From an uncultured Nocardioides sp. (GTDB lineage Bacteria; Actinomycetota; Actinomycetes; Propionibacteriales; Nocardioidaceae), in NCBI RefSeq assembly GCF_947488025.1, contig NZ_CANKYS010000002.1, positions 372,001-436,000 on the forward strand: 64,000 nucleotides of DNA, read 5' to 3'. The translations under genes and the position numbers were made by a program. Below are positions 8,487 to 17,085 of this stretch, piece by piece. Each line of letters begins with the position of its first letter. The stretch's first letter is position 1. Below the pieces are notes generated by a model. It ran no database searches. It saw only the letters and a program-made list of their open reading frames with translations, and was not told the DNA's origin.

Positions 8487-9596
8487 GTGAAGCACTCCCA
8501 CGGACGCGTCGTCGACGTCACGACCCTGGCCGACCTCGACCGGAGGCTGGCGGGTGGTGCGCAGTCGCTCACGGGCTGGCGCGTGGTCGGGCTCGACCTG
8601 ACCGAGCGCGGACCGGCGCTGCTGGAGCGGTCGCTGGGCCAGGCCCTGTTCCTCGGCTGCGAGTTCGCCGACGGCTACGACGACGACGTACGCCGTGCCG
8701 GAGCGATCGTGCTGCCCGACATCCCCGGCATCCCGGTCGACACCTACCGGGCCACGCTCTACTCCCCCGGCGACCTCTACGACGCACCGCGCTACGACGA
8801 CACCCTCGACGCGCGCACCTACGCCTGGTCGCGGCACGGCACCAGTCCCGAGGACGCGCTCGCGATGGCGCTGCACGACCACCACGTCGACGCGGCCCTG
8901 GCCGCGTGGGTGGCAGACCGTGACGTCGTGGGCGTCATGGGCGGGCACGCCCTCGAGCGCGGCAGCACGGCGTACGCCGCGGCCGCCCGACTCGGCCACG
9001 CGCTGGGCGACCACCTGACCGTGGCCACCGGCGGCGGGCCGGGGGCCATGGAGGCGGCCAACCTGGGTGCGTTCCTGCCCGACGGCCTCGACGGCGCGCT
9101 GGCCCGTCTCGCCACGGCTCCCTCGTTCCAGCCCGACGTGGGCGCCTGGGCGCGGGTCGCCCTCGACGTGGTGGGCGATACCACCGACGGCCGGGAGTCG
9201 CTCGGCATCCCCACGTGGCACTACGGCCACGAGCCGCCCAACGTCTTCGCCACCTCGATCGCGAAGTTCTTCGCCAACGCCCCACGCGAGGCGCTGCTGC
9301 TCGAGGTGTGCACGGCGGGCATCGTGTTCCTGCCGGGCGCGGGTGGCACGGTGCAGGAGATCTTCCAGGACGCCTGCGAGAACTACTACGCCGGTCGGAC
9401 CGCCGTGGCTCCCATGGTGCTGCTCGGACGTCGCTACTGGACCGAGGAGCTGCCGGTGTGGCCGCTGCTGAAGGCGCTGGCCGCGGGTCGGGTCATGGAG
9501 CCGCACGTCCACCTCGTCGACAGCGTCGACGAGGCCGTCGAGGTGGTGCGCCGGACCCTCAGCCGGCGCGACGGCGGGTCGTTGCCGGCGCGATGA
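8487..9596 (+). CDS. LOG-family Rossmann protein (TIGR00730-like)
   Basis: The LOG (Lonely guy) family contains nucleoside-5'-monophosphate phosphoribohydrolases, once annotated as lysine decarboxylases. This 369-residue member shows GVMGGHALERGS (about 150), the phosphate loop GGGPGAMEAAN (about 184-194), and LPGAGGTVQEIF, a variant of the usual PGGxGTxxE signature. The N-terminal ~130 residues are extra compared with minimal LOG proteins (about 190 residues), so it belongs to the longer actinobacterial branch. Its substrate is not certain. The frame is open far upstream, but GTG 8487 is supported by the -10-like box 7 bases away. Its 3' end overlaps the convergent GT4 gene by 38 bp. Confidence 0.82.
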   Translation: MKHSHGRVVDVTTLADLDRRLAGGAQSLTGWRVVGLDLTERGPALLERSLGQALFLGCEFADGYDDDVRRAGAIVLPDIPGIPVDTYRATLYSPGDLYDAPRYDDTLDARTYAWSRHGTSPEDALAMALHDHHVDAALAAWVADRDVVGVMGGHALERGSTAYAAAARLGHALGDHLTVATGGGPGAMEAANLGAFLPDGLDGALARLATAPSFQPDVGAWARVALDVVGDTTDGRESLGIPTWHYGHEPPNVFATSIAKFFANAPREALLLEVCTAGIVFLPGAGGTVQEIFQDACENYYAGRTAVAPMVLLGRRYWTEELPVWPLLKALAAGRVMEPHVHLVDSVDEAVEVVRRTLSRRDGGSLPAR

Positions 9597-10770
9597 CGTC
9601 GCGGTAGTGGTCCACGAGCAGCTCGTTGACCGCCTGCCAGGTCCGCCCCTGCACGCTCTGGCGGGCGGCGAGCGCCATCCTGCGCCGGAGCACCGGGTGC
9701 GAGACGAGACGTTCGACGTGCGCCACCAGCTCCGCGGCGTCACCGGGCTCGTAGAGGTGGCCGGCGACGGTGTCGGCCACGACGTCGATCGGCCCACCCG
9801 AGCGCGGCGCGACCACCGGGACGCCGCTGGCCAGGGCCTCCTGGGCGGACTGGCAGTAGGTCTCGTGGCGGCCGGTGTGCACGAAGACGTCGAGGGTGGC
9901 GTAGGCCCGGGCGAGCTCGTCGCCGTGCAGGACGCCGAGGAACGCCGCACCGGGGAGCAGCGTCCGCAGGCGGGCCTCCTCGGGTCCGCCGCCGACCAGC
10001 ACGAGGCGCACCCCCGGGAGCCGGTCGACGTGGACGAGCAGCTCGAGCTCCTTCTCGGCGGCCAGGCGACCGACGTACCCCACGAGCGCCTCGCCGTGCG
10101 GGGCGAGCTCGGCGTGGAGGGCCTCGTCGCGCCGGGCCGGAGTGAACAGCACCTGGTCCACACCGCGGGGCCAGCGGGCGACGGCGTCCACGCCCAGGCG
10201 GGCGAGCTGGTCGATGCTCGCGGTGGACGGGGCCAGGGTGCGGTCCACGCCGAGGTGGATCCGGCGGGTCAGCGCCTCCATGGTCCGCGCGCCGCCCGGT
10301 ACGCCGTAGCGCTGGGCGAAGCCGACCAGGTCGGTCTGGTAGATCGCCACCGTGGGGATGTCGAGCGACCGGGCCGCCCGCGCGGCCTGGCGGCCGAGCG
10401 TCGCGGGTGAGGCGATGTGCACCACGTCCGGGCGGAACCGCTCCATCGTCGAGCGCAGCCGCCGACGGGTCTCCAGACCGATCCGGAAGTCCGCGTAGAA
10501 CGGCAGGCTGGCGCCCCGCGCGTGGGTGACGGGGAAGCCGGCGTACGTCGCCGGGCCGGTGGGCGCGACCAGCTCGGCTGCGTGGCCCTCGGCGGCCAGG
10601 TGCTCCAGCACCCGGCGCACGGAGTTCGTGACGCCGTTGACCTGGGGCAGGAAGGACTCGGTGACCACGAGGACTCGGAGCCGTGGTGCGGAGGCGTGAC
10701 GGTCGCCGGGGAGGTGGACGAGGGTGGCCGGTGCGGTGCGGCTGCGACGCCGCCTCTCGAGCAGGTCCAT
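9559..10770 (-). CDS. GT4 glycosyltransferase, GDP-mannose-dependent mannosyltransferase type
   Basis: The 403-residue protein has the two-Rossmann GT-B fold. The N-terminal domain begins RVLVVTESFLPQVNGVTNSV, the acceptor-side motif of the MgtA / PimB / DgdA-like group. The C-terminal nucleotide-sugar domain shows VGYVGRLAAEKELELL and the E-x7-E-like element RHETYCQSAQEALASGVPVV. In related actinobacteria such enzymes mannosylate phosphatidylinositol or glucuronosyl-diacylglycerol at the inner membrane face. The exact acceptor here is inferred, not shown. ATG 10770 follows TAGCGT by 7 bases and has no ribosome binding site. The gene end overlaps the LOG-family gene on the other strand. Confidence 0.85.
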   Translation of the reverse strand: MDLLERRRRSRTAPATLVHLPGDRHASAPRLRVLVVTESFLPQVNGVTNSVRRVLEHLAAEGHAAELVAPTGPATYAGFPVTHARGASLPFYADFRIGLETRRRLRSTMERFRPDVVHIASPATLGRQAARAARSLDIPTVAIYQTDLVGFAQRYGVPGGARTMEALTRRIHLGVDRTLAPSTASIDQLARLGVDAVARWPRGVDQVLFTPARRDEALHAELAPHGEALVGYVGRLAAEKELELLVHVDRLPGVRLVLVGGGPEEARLRTLLPGAAFLGVLHGDELARAYATLDVFVHTGRHETYCQSAQEALASGVPVVAPRSGGPIDVVADTVAGHLYEPGDAAELVAHVERLVSHPVLRRRMALAARQSVQGRTWQAVNELLVDHYRDVIAPATTRRRAG

Positions 10771-10777
10771 GCCACGG

Positions 10778-10783
10778 ACGCTA
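10778..10783 (-). promoter_or_regulatory. Leaderless promoter -10 box of the GT4 gene (TAGCGT, N7, ATG)
   Basis: TAGCGT lies 7 bases before ATG 10770 with no Shine-Dalgarno between. Confidence 0.55.
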
Positions 10784-10875
10784 GGGAGCGCGCCGCAACG
10801 CCACGTCCCACCCGGGCAGACGACACGTGAACGGTCACCGACGCTCCGGGACCACCCCTCGGGCTGCCGCCCGGG

Positions 10876-12000
10876 TCACTCCTTGGCCGCGAGCTGGCCG
10901 CAGGCCCCGTCGATCTCACGCCCGCGCGTGTCGCGGACCGTGGTCGGGATGCCCTTGGCCTCGAGGCGGCGGACGAACTCCCGCTCGTCGGCCGGGTCGG
11001 ACGCCGTCCACTTCGAGCCCTCGATCGGGTTGAGCGGGATCAGGTTGACGTGCACCCAGCCCCAGTCGCCGTACGAGTTGAGCACGTCGGCGAGCAGGTC
11101 GGCGCGGTGCGCCTGGTCGTTGATGCCGCGCATCATGGCGTACTCGATGGACACGCGTCGCTTGGTGACGCGGGCGTAGTCCCACGCCGCCTCGACGGTC
11201 TCGGCGACCGAGAAGCGGGTGTTGATCGGCACGAGCTCGTTGCGCAGCTCGTCGTCCGGGGCGTGCAGGCTGAGGGCGAGGGTGACCGGGATGCCCTCCT
11301 CGGTGAGCTGCCGGATGCGGGGCACGAGGCCCACCGTCGAGACGGTGATGCCGCGGGCGCTCATGCCGAGACCGGCAGGCGACGGGTCGGTGAGGCGACG
11401 TACGGCACCGACCACGGCCTTGTAGTTGGCGAGCGGCTCACCCATGCCCATGAACACCACGTTGGACACGCGACCCGGCCCGCCGGGCACCTCGCCGCGG
11501 GCCAGCGAACGGGCGCCGGCGACGACCTGCTCGACGATCTCGGCGGTCGACATGTTGCGCTGCAGGCCGCCCATCCCGGTGGCGCAGAACGGGCAGGCCA
11601 TGCCGCAGCCGGCCTGGCTGGACACGCACATCGTGGCGCGGTCGGGGTAGCGCATGAGCACGGACTCGACCAGCGCCCCGTCGAAGAGCTTCCAGAGCGT
11701 CTTGCGCGTGGTGCCCCGGTCGGCCTCCATCGTGCGCAGCGGCGTCATCAGGTCGGGCAGCAGCGCGGCGACGAGGTCGTCGCGCTGGCCGGCGGGCAGG
11801 TCGGTCATCTCGGCCGGGTCGTCGACGAGGCGCGCGAAGTAGTGGTTCGAGAGCTGCTTGGCCCGGAAGCCGGGCAGGCCCATCTCCTCGAGGCGTGCCT
11901 TGCGGCCCGCCTCGTCGAGGTCGGCCAGGTGTGGCGGCGGCTTCTTGCGGCCGCGCGGCTCGTCCATGACGAGGGGAAGGGTCTTGATCGGCTCGGTCAT
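10876..12000 (-). CDS. rlmN: 23S rRNA (adenine2503-C2)/tRNA (adenine37-C2)-methyltransferase RlmN
   Basis: RlmN is a radical-SAM enzyme that methylates C2 of A2503 in 23S rRNA and A37 in some tRNAs. The 374-residue product has the CxxxCxxC cluster motif as CGMACPFC, the conserved [10 protein letters not shown] segment, and the C-terminal mechanistic cysteine in EIDGACGQL. The helical N-terminal accessory domain (about 20-95) recognises RNA. The start at ATG 12000 is preferred over 12018 because a GGGAGG element precedes it and the two-residue GA junction before it is not conserved in character. A small membrane protein gene lies upstream with its own promoter. Confidence 0.95.
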   Translation of the reverse strand: MTEPIKTLPLVMDEPRGRKKPPPHLADLDEAGRKARLEEMGLPGFRAKQLSNHYFARLVDDPAEMTDLPAGQRDDLVAALLPDLMTPLRTMEADRGTTRKTLWKLFDGALVESVLMRYPDRATMCVSSQAGCGMACPFCATGMGGLQRNMSTAEIVEQVVAGARSLARGEVPGGPGRVSNVVFMGMGEPLANYKAVVGAVRRLTDPSPAGLGMSARGITVSTVGLVPRIRQLTEEGIPVTLALSLHAPDDELRNELVPINTRFSVAETVEAAWDYARVTKRRVSIEYAMMRGINDQAHRADLLADVLNSYGDWGWVHVNLIPLNPIEGSKWTASDPADEREFVRRLEAKGIPTTVRDTRGREIDGACGQLAAKE

Positions 12001-12053
12001 CGCCCCCGATCCTCCCATCCCCCGGGCGCGGGGGCCATTCAGCGGGTCGGGCG

Positions 12054-12401
12054 TCAGGCGTCGACCATGAAGTAGAGGACCAGGGAGGCGACGCCACCGA
12101 CGACGAGAGCGGTGACGATCATGCCCACGAACATGAACTGGGCGAAGCGACGGGTCTTGCGCATCACGAGCATCGCGATCGGCAGGGCCAGCGCGAGGAG
12201 CACGAACGGGAAGAACCGCTCCGCGGTCTCATAGCTGAACAGCAGCCGCAGCAGCCCCGCGAAGGCGCCCGGCAGGGCGGTGACGAAGAGCATCCCGGCG
12301 AAGAAGCCGGTGATGCCCGCGAACGTGGGGTGGCTGTGGTGCCACCACCCGAGCTGCTCCTCGGGAGCCTCCGCGGGCTCCCGGACCTGTTCTGTCTCCA
12401 C
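12054..12401 (-). CDS. Small hypothetical membrane protein, three predicted TM helices
   Basis: The 115-residue protein starts with an acidic, Glu-rich cytoplasmic stretch and [10 protein letters not shown]. Three hydrophobic helices follow, at roughly 28-52, 65-80 and 92-112, with the basic loop MRKTRRFAQ between the last two. I recognise no domain. The GTG start at 12401 has TAGGCT 6 bases upstream and no ribosome binding site. It lies 54 bp upstream of rlmN, so it may share transcripts with that gene. A role cannot be assigned. Confidence 0.75.
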   Translation of the reverse strand: METEQVREPAEAPEEQLGWWHHSHPTFAGITGFFAGMLFVTALPGAFAGLLRLLFSYETAERFFPFVLLALALPIAMLVMRKTRRFAQFMFVGMIVTALVVGGVASLVLYFMVDA

Positions 12402-12407
12402 GGGACC

Positions 12408-12413
12408 AGCCTA
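12408..12413 (-). promoter_or_regulatory. Leaderless promoter -10 box of the small membrane protein gene (TAGGCT, N6, GTG)
   Basis: TAGGCT ends 6 bases before GTG 12401. Confidence 0.5.
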
Positions 12414-12463
12414 GGCGTTCGGCGCCGGCGACCGGCGCTGGGCACGCGGGTCCGCTCGGTGGC

Positions 12464-12480
12464 AGGGACGACCTGTCCCT
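12464..12480 (-). terminator. Hairpin at the end of the phosphatase gene
   Basis: AGGGAC and GTCCCT arms with a 5-base loop begin at the last base of the stop codon of the histidine phosphatase gene. There is no U-tract, as is common in high-GC actinobacteria. It would close the cdsA-SDR-phosphatase transcript. Confidence 0.4.
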
Positions 12481-12992
12481 CAGACGTCGACGACCAGCAG
12501 GTCCGGCATCGCGAGCCCCGCCCACCGCTCGAGGTCCGGCGGCTCGCCGGTCAGGTCCGCGACGACCAGCGTCCACGCCGTGCCGTGGCCGACGAGCACC
12601 ACGTCGTCGCTGCCGTGCACGTCGAGGACCCGGCGTACGGCGGCGACGACCCGCTCCCGGCAGGCGTCGAGCGGCTCCCAGCCGTCGAGCGCAGCCACGT
12701 CCGGGTGCTCGAAGGCGCGACGCACCGCTCCGACGAAGTCGTCCACCCACTCCCCCGTCCGCTCGTGCTCGCGGAGGTCGTCGAGCACACCGACCTCCGC
12801 ATCCGAGAGCAGCTGGGCGGTCTGCACCGCCTTGGGCTCCGGCGAGGTGAACCACGCCGCCCGCGACGGGAGCAGGCCCGAGGAGCGCAGCGCCCACACG
12901 TCGTCGTACGCCGTGGGGTCGAGGTCCCAGGTGGCGGCGGGCACACCGGGGGTCATGGCCGGGCGTCCGTGGCGGACGAGGTGAAGGGTCAC
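12480..12992 (-). CDS. Histidine phosphatase superfamily (phosphoglycerate mutase-like) protein
   Basis: The 170-residue protein begins with the phosphoacceptor motif LVRHGRP, where the histidine forms the phospho-intermediate. It carries the second catalytic histidine in VLVGHGTAWT near residue 140. SPEPKAVQTAQ supplies the helix seen in SixA/PhoE-type enzymes. The substrate is unknown. The start is GTG 12992, which overlaps the stop of the upstream SDR gene as GTGA, so translation is probably coupled. An AAGGAG lies 11 bases upstream. Downstream of cdsA and an SDR, a role in envelope or nucleotide-sugar metabolism is possible but unsupported. Confidence 0.85.
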   Translation of the reverse strand: MTLHLVRHGRPAMTPGVPAATWDLDPTAYDDVWALRSSGLLPSRAAWFTSPEPKAVQTAQLLSDAEVGVLDDLREHERTGEWVDDFVGAVRRAFEHPDVAALDGWEPLDACRERVVAAVRRVLDVHGSDDVVLVGHGTAWTLVVADLTGEPPDLERWAGLAMPDLLVVDV

Positions 12993-13765
12993 GGGGCCAG
13001 GAACTCCTTCGCTCCGCGCAGGCGGGTGGTGAGCAGGGACGCCGCCAGCGAGGAGTCGAGGCGTACGTCGACCGGGCCGGGCAACGAGGCGCGACTGGTA
13101 CCGCGCAGCACGTCGGGCTCCAGGCCGTCGCGGCGGGCGATGAGGCGGCCGAGCTCGAGCCGGCTCACCGCGTCGGCACCCGCGACGTGCAGCACGCCCT
13201 GATGCGTGCCGGTGGCCAGCTCGACCAGCGCGGCGGCGAGGTCGCCGACGTTCACCGGGCACCGCCCCTCGTCGTCGAACAGCGCACCCTCCGCCCCCGC
13301 GGCGAGGGCGTGCACGAGGCGTTCGTGCTGGGAGGCCCCGTCGCCGAGGATGAGCGAGGTGCGCGCGACGACGACGTCGTCGCAGACCGAGAGCGCGGTC
13401 GTCTCCGCTGCCGCCTTGGCCGCGCCGTAGGCGGTGATCGGGTCGGGCGGAGCGGCCTCGTCGTAGTGCACGTCGGCGCCGGAGAAGACGACGTCGCTGG
13501 ACACCAGCACCAGCCGAGCGCCGTGGGCGCGCGCCGCGATCGCCATGTGCGCCGCACCGGTGGCGGTGACGTCCCAGTCGGACTGGACGTAGGCCGTGTG
13601 GACGACGGCGTCGGGCCGGTGCGCTGCCAGCAGCTCGTCGACGGCGGCCCGGTCGCGGACGTCGCAGTCGGCCGAGCCGACCGCGACCACGTCGTGCCCG
13701 ATGGCTGCCGCCACCACGTGCCGGCCGAGGTAGCCGGTGCGGCCGCCCGTGACGAGCAGCCGCAT
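12989..13765 (-). CDS. SDR-family sugar oxidoreductase (RmlD-like, dTDP-4-dehydrorhamnose reductase type)
   Basis: The 258-residue protein has an extended-SDR Rossmann fold. The N-terminal glycine motif is TGGRTGYLGRHV, and VVHTAY and LVLVSSDVVFSG supply the catalytic serine region. The YxxxK site is YGAAK at about residue 134, and DVRL stands where RmlD proteins bind the sugar. RmlD enzymes reduce dTDP-4-keto-rhamnose to dTDP-rhamnose, but no rmlA/B/C neighbours are present, so the substrate is uncertain. The ATG at 13765 overlaps the cdsA stop by one base (TGATG). Its own stop overlaps the phosphatase start. Confidence 0.82.
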   Translation of the reverse strand: MRLLVTGGRTGYLGRHVVAAAIGHDVVAVGSADCDVRDRAAVDELLAAHRPDAVVHTAYVQSDWDVTATGAAHMAIAARAHGARLVLVSSDVVFSGADVHYDEAAPPDPITAYGAAKAAAETTALSVCDDVVVARTSLILGDGASQHERLVHALAAGAEGALFDDEGRCPVNVGDLAAALVELATGTHQGVLHVAGADAVSRLELGRLIARRDGLEPDVLRGTSRASLPGPVDVRLDSSLAASLLTTRLRGAKEFLAP

Positions 13766-14673
13766 CAGAAGACGAGGTAGTAGAGGACCAGCCAGATCGG
13801 CGCGACCGTGGCGAGGAGCGAGTCGAGGCGGTCCATCAGGCCGCCGTGGCCGGGGATGACCTGGCTCATGTCCTTGATGCCGAGGTCGCGCTTGATCACC
13901 GACTCGCACAGGTCGCCGAGGGTCGCCATGACCGCGGCGATCACCCCGAGGAGGACGCCGACCCACCAGTCACCGCCCAGGAACGAGGACACCAGCCAGA
14001 CGCCGACCGCGATGGTCGCGACCATGGACCCGGCGAAGCCCTCCCAGGACTTCTTGGGCGAGATGACCGGTGCCATCGGGTGCTTGCCGAACAGCACTCC
14101 GGCGACGTAGCCGCCGGTGTCGGAGGCGACGGTGATGGCGATGAAGGTGATGATGCCGCGCACCCCCTGGTCGTCGACGTCGAGGCCGAACGCCGGGTTG
14201 TGGCCACCCTCGGAGAGGAGCAGTGCCACGAACGAGCCGAGGAACGGGACGTAGACCAGCGTGAAGACCGCCGCGGTGGCGTTCTTGACGTAGCCGTCGA
14301 CTCCACGCCGCAACAGCCACAGCATGATCACCAGCGCCGTCACCGCAGTCGCGGTCACCAGCGCCGGGGCGCCGTAGAAGTAGGCGACGACCACCATCAC
14401 GACGCCACCGAGCATGAGCGGCTGCTCGGGGATGTCGATGTCCTTGGCCCCGAGGCCCTTGTGCAGCTCCCAGATCGCCACGACCACGGCTGCGGCCACG
14501 ATCGCCATGAAGGCGGTCTTCCAGAACAGCAGCGACAGCAGGATCGCCCCGACCAGGACCACCGCCGAGCCGATCGCGGTGGGAAGGTCGCGACCGGCGC
14601 GGCCGTGGTCCTTCTTGATCGCCTCGGACGGCGGCTCGGGCGCGTCCGGTGCGGACGGGTCGGAAGAGGTCAT
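13765..14673 (-). CDS. cdsA: Phosphatidate cytidylyltransferase (CDP-diacylglycerol synthase)
   Basis: CdsA makes CDP-diacylglycerol from CTP and phosphatidate, the precursor of phosphatidylglycerol, cardiolipin and phosphatidylinositol. The 302-residue integral membrane protein has a short charged N-terminus, about eight hydrophobic segments, and the family signature in two parts. These are SPKKSWEGFAGS (about 195) and GDLCESVIKRDLGIKDMSQV followed by GHGGLMDRLDS near the C-terminus, whose acidic residues bind metal. It starts 10 bp after the frr stop and is likely in the pyrH-frr-cdsA unit. Confidence 0.94.
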   Translation of the reverse strand: MTSSDPSAPDAPEPPSEAIKKDHGRAGRDLPTAIGSAVVLVGAILLSLLFWKTAFMAIVAAAVVVAIWELHKGLGAKDIDIPEQPLMLGGVVMVVVAYFYGAPALVTATAVTALVIMLWLLRRGVDGYVKNATAAVFTLVYVPFLGSFVALLLSEGGHNPAFGLDVDDQGVRGIITFIAITVASDTGGYVAGVLFGKHPMAPVISPKKSWEGFAGSMVATIAVGVWLVSSFLGGDWWVGVLLGVIAAVMATLGDLCESVIKRDLGIKDMSQVIPGHGGLMDRLDSLLATVAPIWLVLYYLVF

Positions 14674-14683
14674 CGGTGGGCGC

Positions 14684-15241
14684 TCAGACCTCGAGGAGCT
14701 CGGCTTCCTTGTGCTTGAGGAGCTCGTCGATCTTGTCGGTGTGCGTCTTGGTCATCGTGTCGAGACGCTTCTCCGCGCCGGTGACGTCGTCCTTGCCGAC
14801 CTCGCCGTCCTTCTCGAGCTTCTCCAGGCCCTGCTTGGCGGTGCGACGGATGTTGCGCACCGACACGCGGCCGTCCTCGGCCTTCGCCTTGGCGATCTTG
14901 ATGTATTCCTTGCGGCGCTCCTCGGTCAGCTCGGGGAAGACGCAGCGCAGCACCTTGCCGTCGTTGGCCGGGTTGACCCCCAGGTCGGAGTCGCGGATGG
15001 CCCGCTCGATGGCACCCATCGCGCCGATGTCGAAGGGCTGGATCAAGATGGTGCGCGCGTCCTGGGAGGTGAAGCTCGCCAGCTGCTGCAGTGGGGTCTG
15101 GGTGCCGTAGTAGTCGGCCGTGATCTTGGCGAACATGGCCGGGTTGGCACGGCCGGCCCGGATGGCGGCGAACTCCTCGCGCGTCGCCTCGACGGACTTG
15201 CCCATCTTGGCGTCGGCGTCCTTCATGACGTCGTTGATCAC
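14684..15241 (-). CDS. frr: Ribosome recycling factor
   Basis: RRF splits post-termination ribosomes together with EF-G. The 185-residue protein has the full family length: a long three-helix bundle (residues 1-28 and 105-185) and a beta domain between. RAGRANPAMF and the C-terminal stretch GAEKRLDTMTKTHTDKIDEL match the conserved tRNA-mimicking core. The start is GTG 15241, preceded by a purine-rich GGAGAGAG. It follows pyrH by 60 bp, the usual gene order in bacteria. Confidence 0.96.
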   Translation of the reverse strand: MINDVMKDADAKMGKSVEATREEFAAIRAGRANPAMFAKITADYYGTQTPLQQLASFTSQDARTILIQPFDIGAMGAIERAIRDSDLGVNPANDGKVLRCVFPELTEERRKEYIKIAKAKAEDGRVSVRNIRRTAKQGLEKLEKDGEVGKDDVTGAEKRLDTMTKTHTDKIDELLKHKEAELLEV

Positions 15242-15300
15242 GGTTGCTCTCTCTCCTCGTACGTCGTGGTGCGGGTGCGCAGGCAGGTGGTCGGCCCCGG

Positions 15301-16020
15301 TCAGGCCGTGCTGCTCACCAGCGTGCCGATCTTCTCACCCCGCACCGCGCGCCCGATCGTGCCCGCGGTGGAGAGGTTGAAGAAGACGATGTCCATCTTG
15401 TTGTCGCGGGCCATGGCGATACCGGTGGCGTCGGCGACCTTGAGGTCGCGCGCGAGGTACTCGTCGTAGCTGAGCTGGTCGAACTTCACCGCGTCGGGGT
15501 TGGTCTTGGGGTCGGAGTCGTAGACCCCGTCGACACCCTGCTTGCCCATCAGGATCACCTCGCAGCGCGTCTCCAGCGCCCGCTGGGCGGCCACGGTGTC
15601 GGTGGAGAAGAACGGCATGCCGGCGCCGGCTCCGAAGATCACGACGCGGCCCTTCTCCATGTGGCGGATCGCGCGGCGCGGGATGTAGGGCTCGGCGACC
15701 TGGCCCATCGTGATGGCGGTCTGCACGCGCGTCTCCACGCCGTGCTTCTCGATGAAGTCCTGGAGCGCGAGGCAGTTCATCACCGTGCCCAGCATGCCCA
15801 TGTAGTCGGCGCGGGCACGCTCCATGCCGCGCTGCTGGAGCTCGGCGCCGCGGAAGAAGTTGCCACCGCCCACGACGATCGCGATCTGGACGCCCGACTT
15901 GGCGACCTCGGCCACCTCGCCGGCAAGGGCGTTGATGACGTCGAGGTCCAACCCCACCTCGCCTCCGCCGAACACCTCACCGGAGAGTTTGAGCAGGACT
16001 CGCTTGTACGCCACGTGCAT
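15301..16020 (-). CDS. pyrH: UMP kinase
   Basis: PyrH phosphorylates UMP to UDP with ATP in pyrimidine synthesis and is an essential hexameric amino-acid-kinase-fold enzyme. The 239-residue protein shows [12 protein letters not shown] at the N-terminus, [10 protein letters not shown], and the ATP-binding [17 protein letters not shown] give the ATG at 16020. However, GAAGGG lies directly against it, whereas GTG 16014 two codons later has the same element at a 6-base spacing, so GTG 16014 may be the true start. A -10-like TAGGTT and an inverted repeat lie just upstream. Confidence 0.95.
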   Translation of the reverse strand: MHVAYKRVLLKLSGEVFGGGEVGLDLDVINALAGEVAEVAKSGVQIAIVVGGGNFFRGAELQQRGMERARADYMGMLGTVMNCLALQDFIEKHGVETRVQTAITMGQVAEPYIPRRAIRHMEKGRVVIFGAGAGMPFFSTDTVAAQRALETRCEVILMGKQGVDGVYDSDPKTNPDAVKFDQLSYDEYLARDLKVADATGIAMARDNKMDIVFFNLSTAGTIGRAVRGEKIGTLVSSTA

Positions 16021-16035
16021 CCCTTCGCGCGCCTG

Positions 16036-16057
16036 GGTAGGTCATCCGAAACCTACC
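16036..16057. promoter_or_regulatory. Inverted repeat GGTAGGT-N8-ACCTACC over the pyrH promoter
   Basis: Seven-base perfect arms flank an 8-base spacer, and one arm contains the -10-like TAGGTT. It could be an operator or an RNA hairpin at the start of the pyrH-frr-cdsA transcript. Confidence 0.4.
16050..16055 (-). promoter_or_regulatory. Candidate -10 box for pyrH (TAGGTT)
   Basis: TAGGTT lies about 30 bases upstream of the pyrH start, leaving a short 5' leader with a GAAGGG ribosome binding site. It is downstream of the tsf terminator, consistent with a new transcription unit. Confidence 0.4.
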
Positions 16058-16097
16058 GGAACGGACGGGGCCCGACGAACCCGCGCCACCCCGCACG

Positions 16098-16136
16098 CGA
16101 CGAGGGGCCGTACGCCGGTGGCGTACGACCCCTCGT
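16098..16136 (-). terminator. Strong terminator hairpin after tsf
   Basis: Two 18-base arms with one mismatch and a 3-base loop form a very stable stem between tsf (ends 16158) and pyrH. It lacks a U-tract. It should end the rpsB-tsf transcript. Confidence 0.75.
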
Positions 16137-16157
16137 CGGTGATCAGGTGGAGCTGGC

Positions 16158-16970
16158 TCAGGCGCCGACCTCGAAGCGGGCGAACCGCTTCACGGTCGTG
16201 CCGGCCTCGTCCAGGACGGCCTTGACCGACTTCTTGGACTCGGTGACCGACTCCTGCTCGAGCAGGACGATCTCCTTGTAGAAGCCGCCGAGACGGCCCT
16301 CGACGATCTTGGCGATCGCCTGCTCCGGCTTGCCCTCCTCGCGCGTCTTCTGCTCGGCGATGGAGCGCTCGGACTCGACGATCTCCGCGGGGACCTCGTC
16401 GCGGGTGAGGTACTGGGCCTTCATCGCTGCGATCTGCATCGCGGCGGCGCGGGCGGCGGTCTCGTCACCCTCGAACTCCACGAGCACGCCGACGGCGGGC
16501 GGGAGGTCGGCGGCACGCTTGTGCATGTAGGTGACGGTGGTGCCCTCGAAGTAGGCGACGTCGCCCAGCTCGATCTTCTCGCCGATGGTGATGGCCAGGT
16601 CCTGGACGACCTCGCCGACGGTCTTGCCGTCGAGCTCGGCGGCCTTGAGGGCCTCGGTGTCGGCGGCCTTGACGGAGTCGGCAACGTCGGCGATCTGCTG
16701 CGCCTTGGCGATGAACTCCTCGTTCTTGGCGACGAAGTCGGTCTCGCTCTTGAGCTCGACCAGCGCGTTGCCGGAGGTGGCGACGAGGCCTGCAGCGGTC
16801 TCGCGCTCGGCACCGCGGGCGGCAGCCTTGGCGGCACCCTTGACGCGGAGCAGCTCGACGGCCTTGTCGAAGTCGCCGTCCGTCTCGGTCAGCGCCTTCT
16901 TGCAGTCCATCATCCCGGCCTGGGTCAGCTCACGGAGCTTCTTGACGTCGGCAGCGGTGAAGTTGGCCAT
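16158..16970 (-). CDS. tsf: Translation elongation factor Ts
   Basis: EF-Ts exchanges GDP for GTP on EF-Tu. The 270-residue protein has the N-terminal UBA-like domain with the hallmark [12 protein letters not shown] (residues 16-27), followed by the EF-Tu-disrupting [12 protein letters not shown] (about 74-85) and the dimerisation region. The start ATG 16970 has AAGGAAGAAGGA upstream. It follows rpsB by 115 bp and the pair ends at a strong hairpin. Confidence 0.96.
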   Translation of the reverse strand: MANFTAADVKKLRELTQAGMMDCKKALTETDGDFDKAVELLRVKGAAKAAARGAERETAAGLVATSGNALVELKSETDFVAKNEEFIAKAQQIADVADSVKAADTEALKAAELDGKTVGEVVQDLAITIGEKIELGDVAYFEGTTVTYMHKRAADLPPAVGVLVEFEGDETAARAAAMQIAAMKAQYLTRDEVPAEIVESERSIAEQKTREEGKPEQAIAKIVEGRLGGFYKEIVLLEQESVTESKKSVKAVLDEAGTTVKRFARFEVGA

Positions 16971-17085
16971 GGTCCTTCTTCCTTCGATCCAGGGGTTTCG
17001 CGGGGTGGCGCGGGGCGACCCGGCGGTGGGCGGGACGACTCAGGGCGCCGGCCGCGGACGTGAGCCCGCGGCCGGCGAGACCTGA

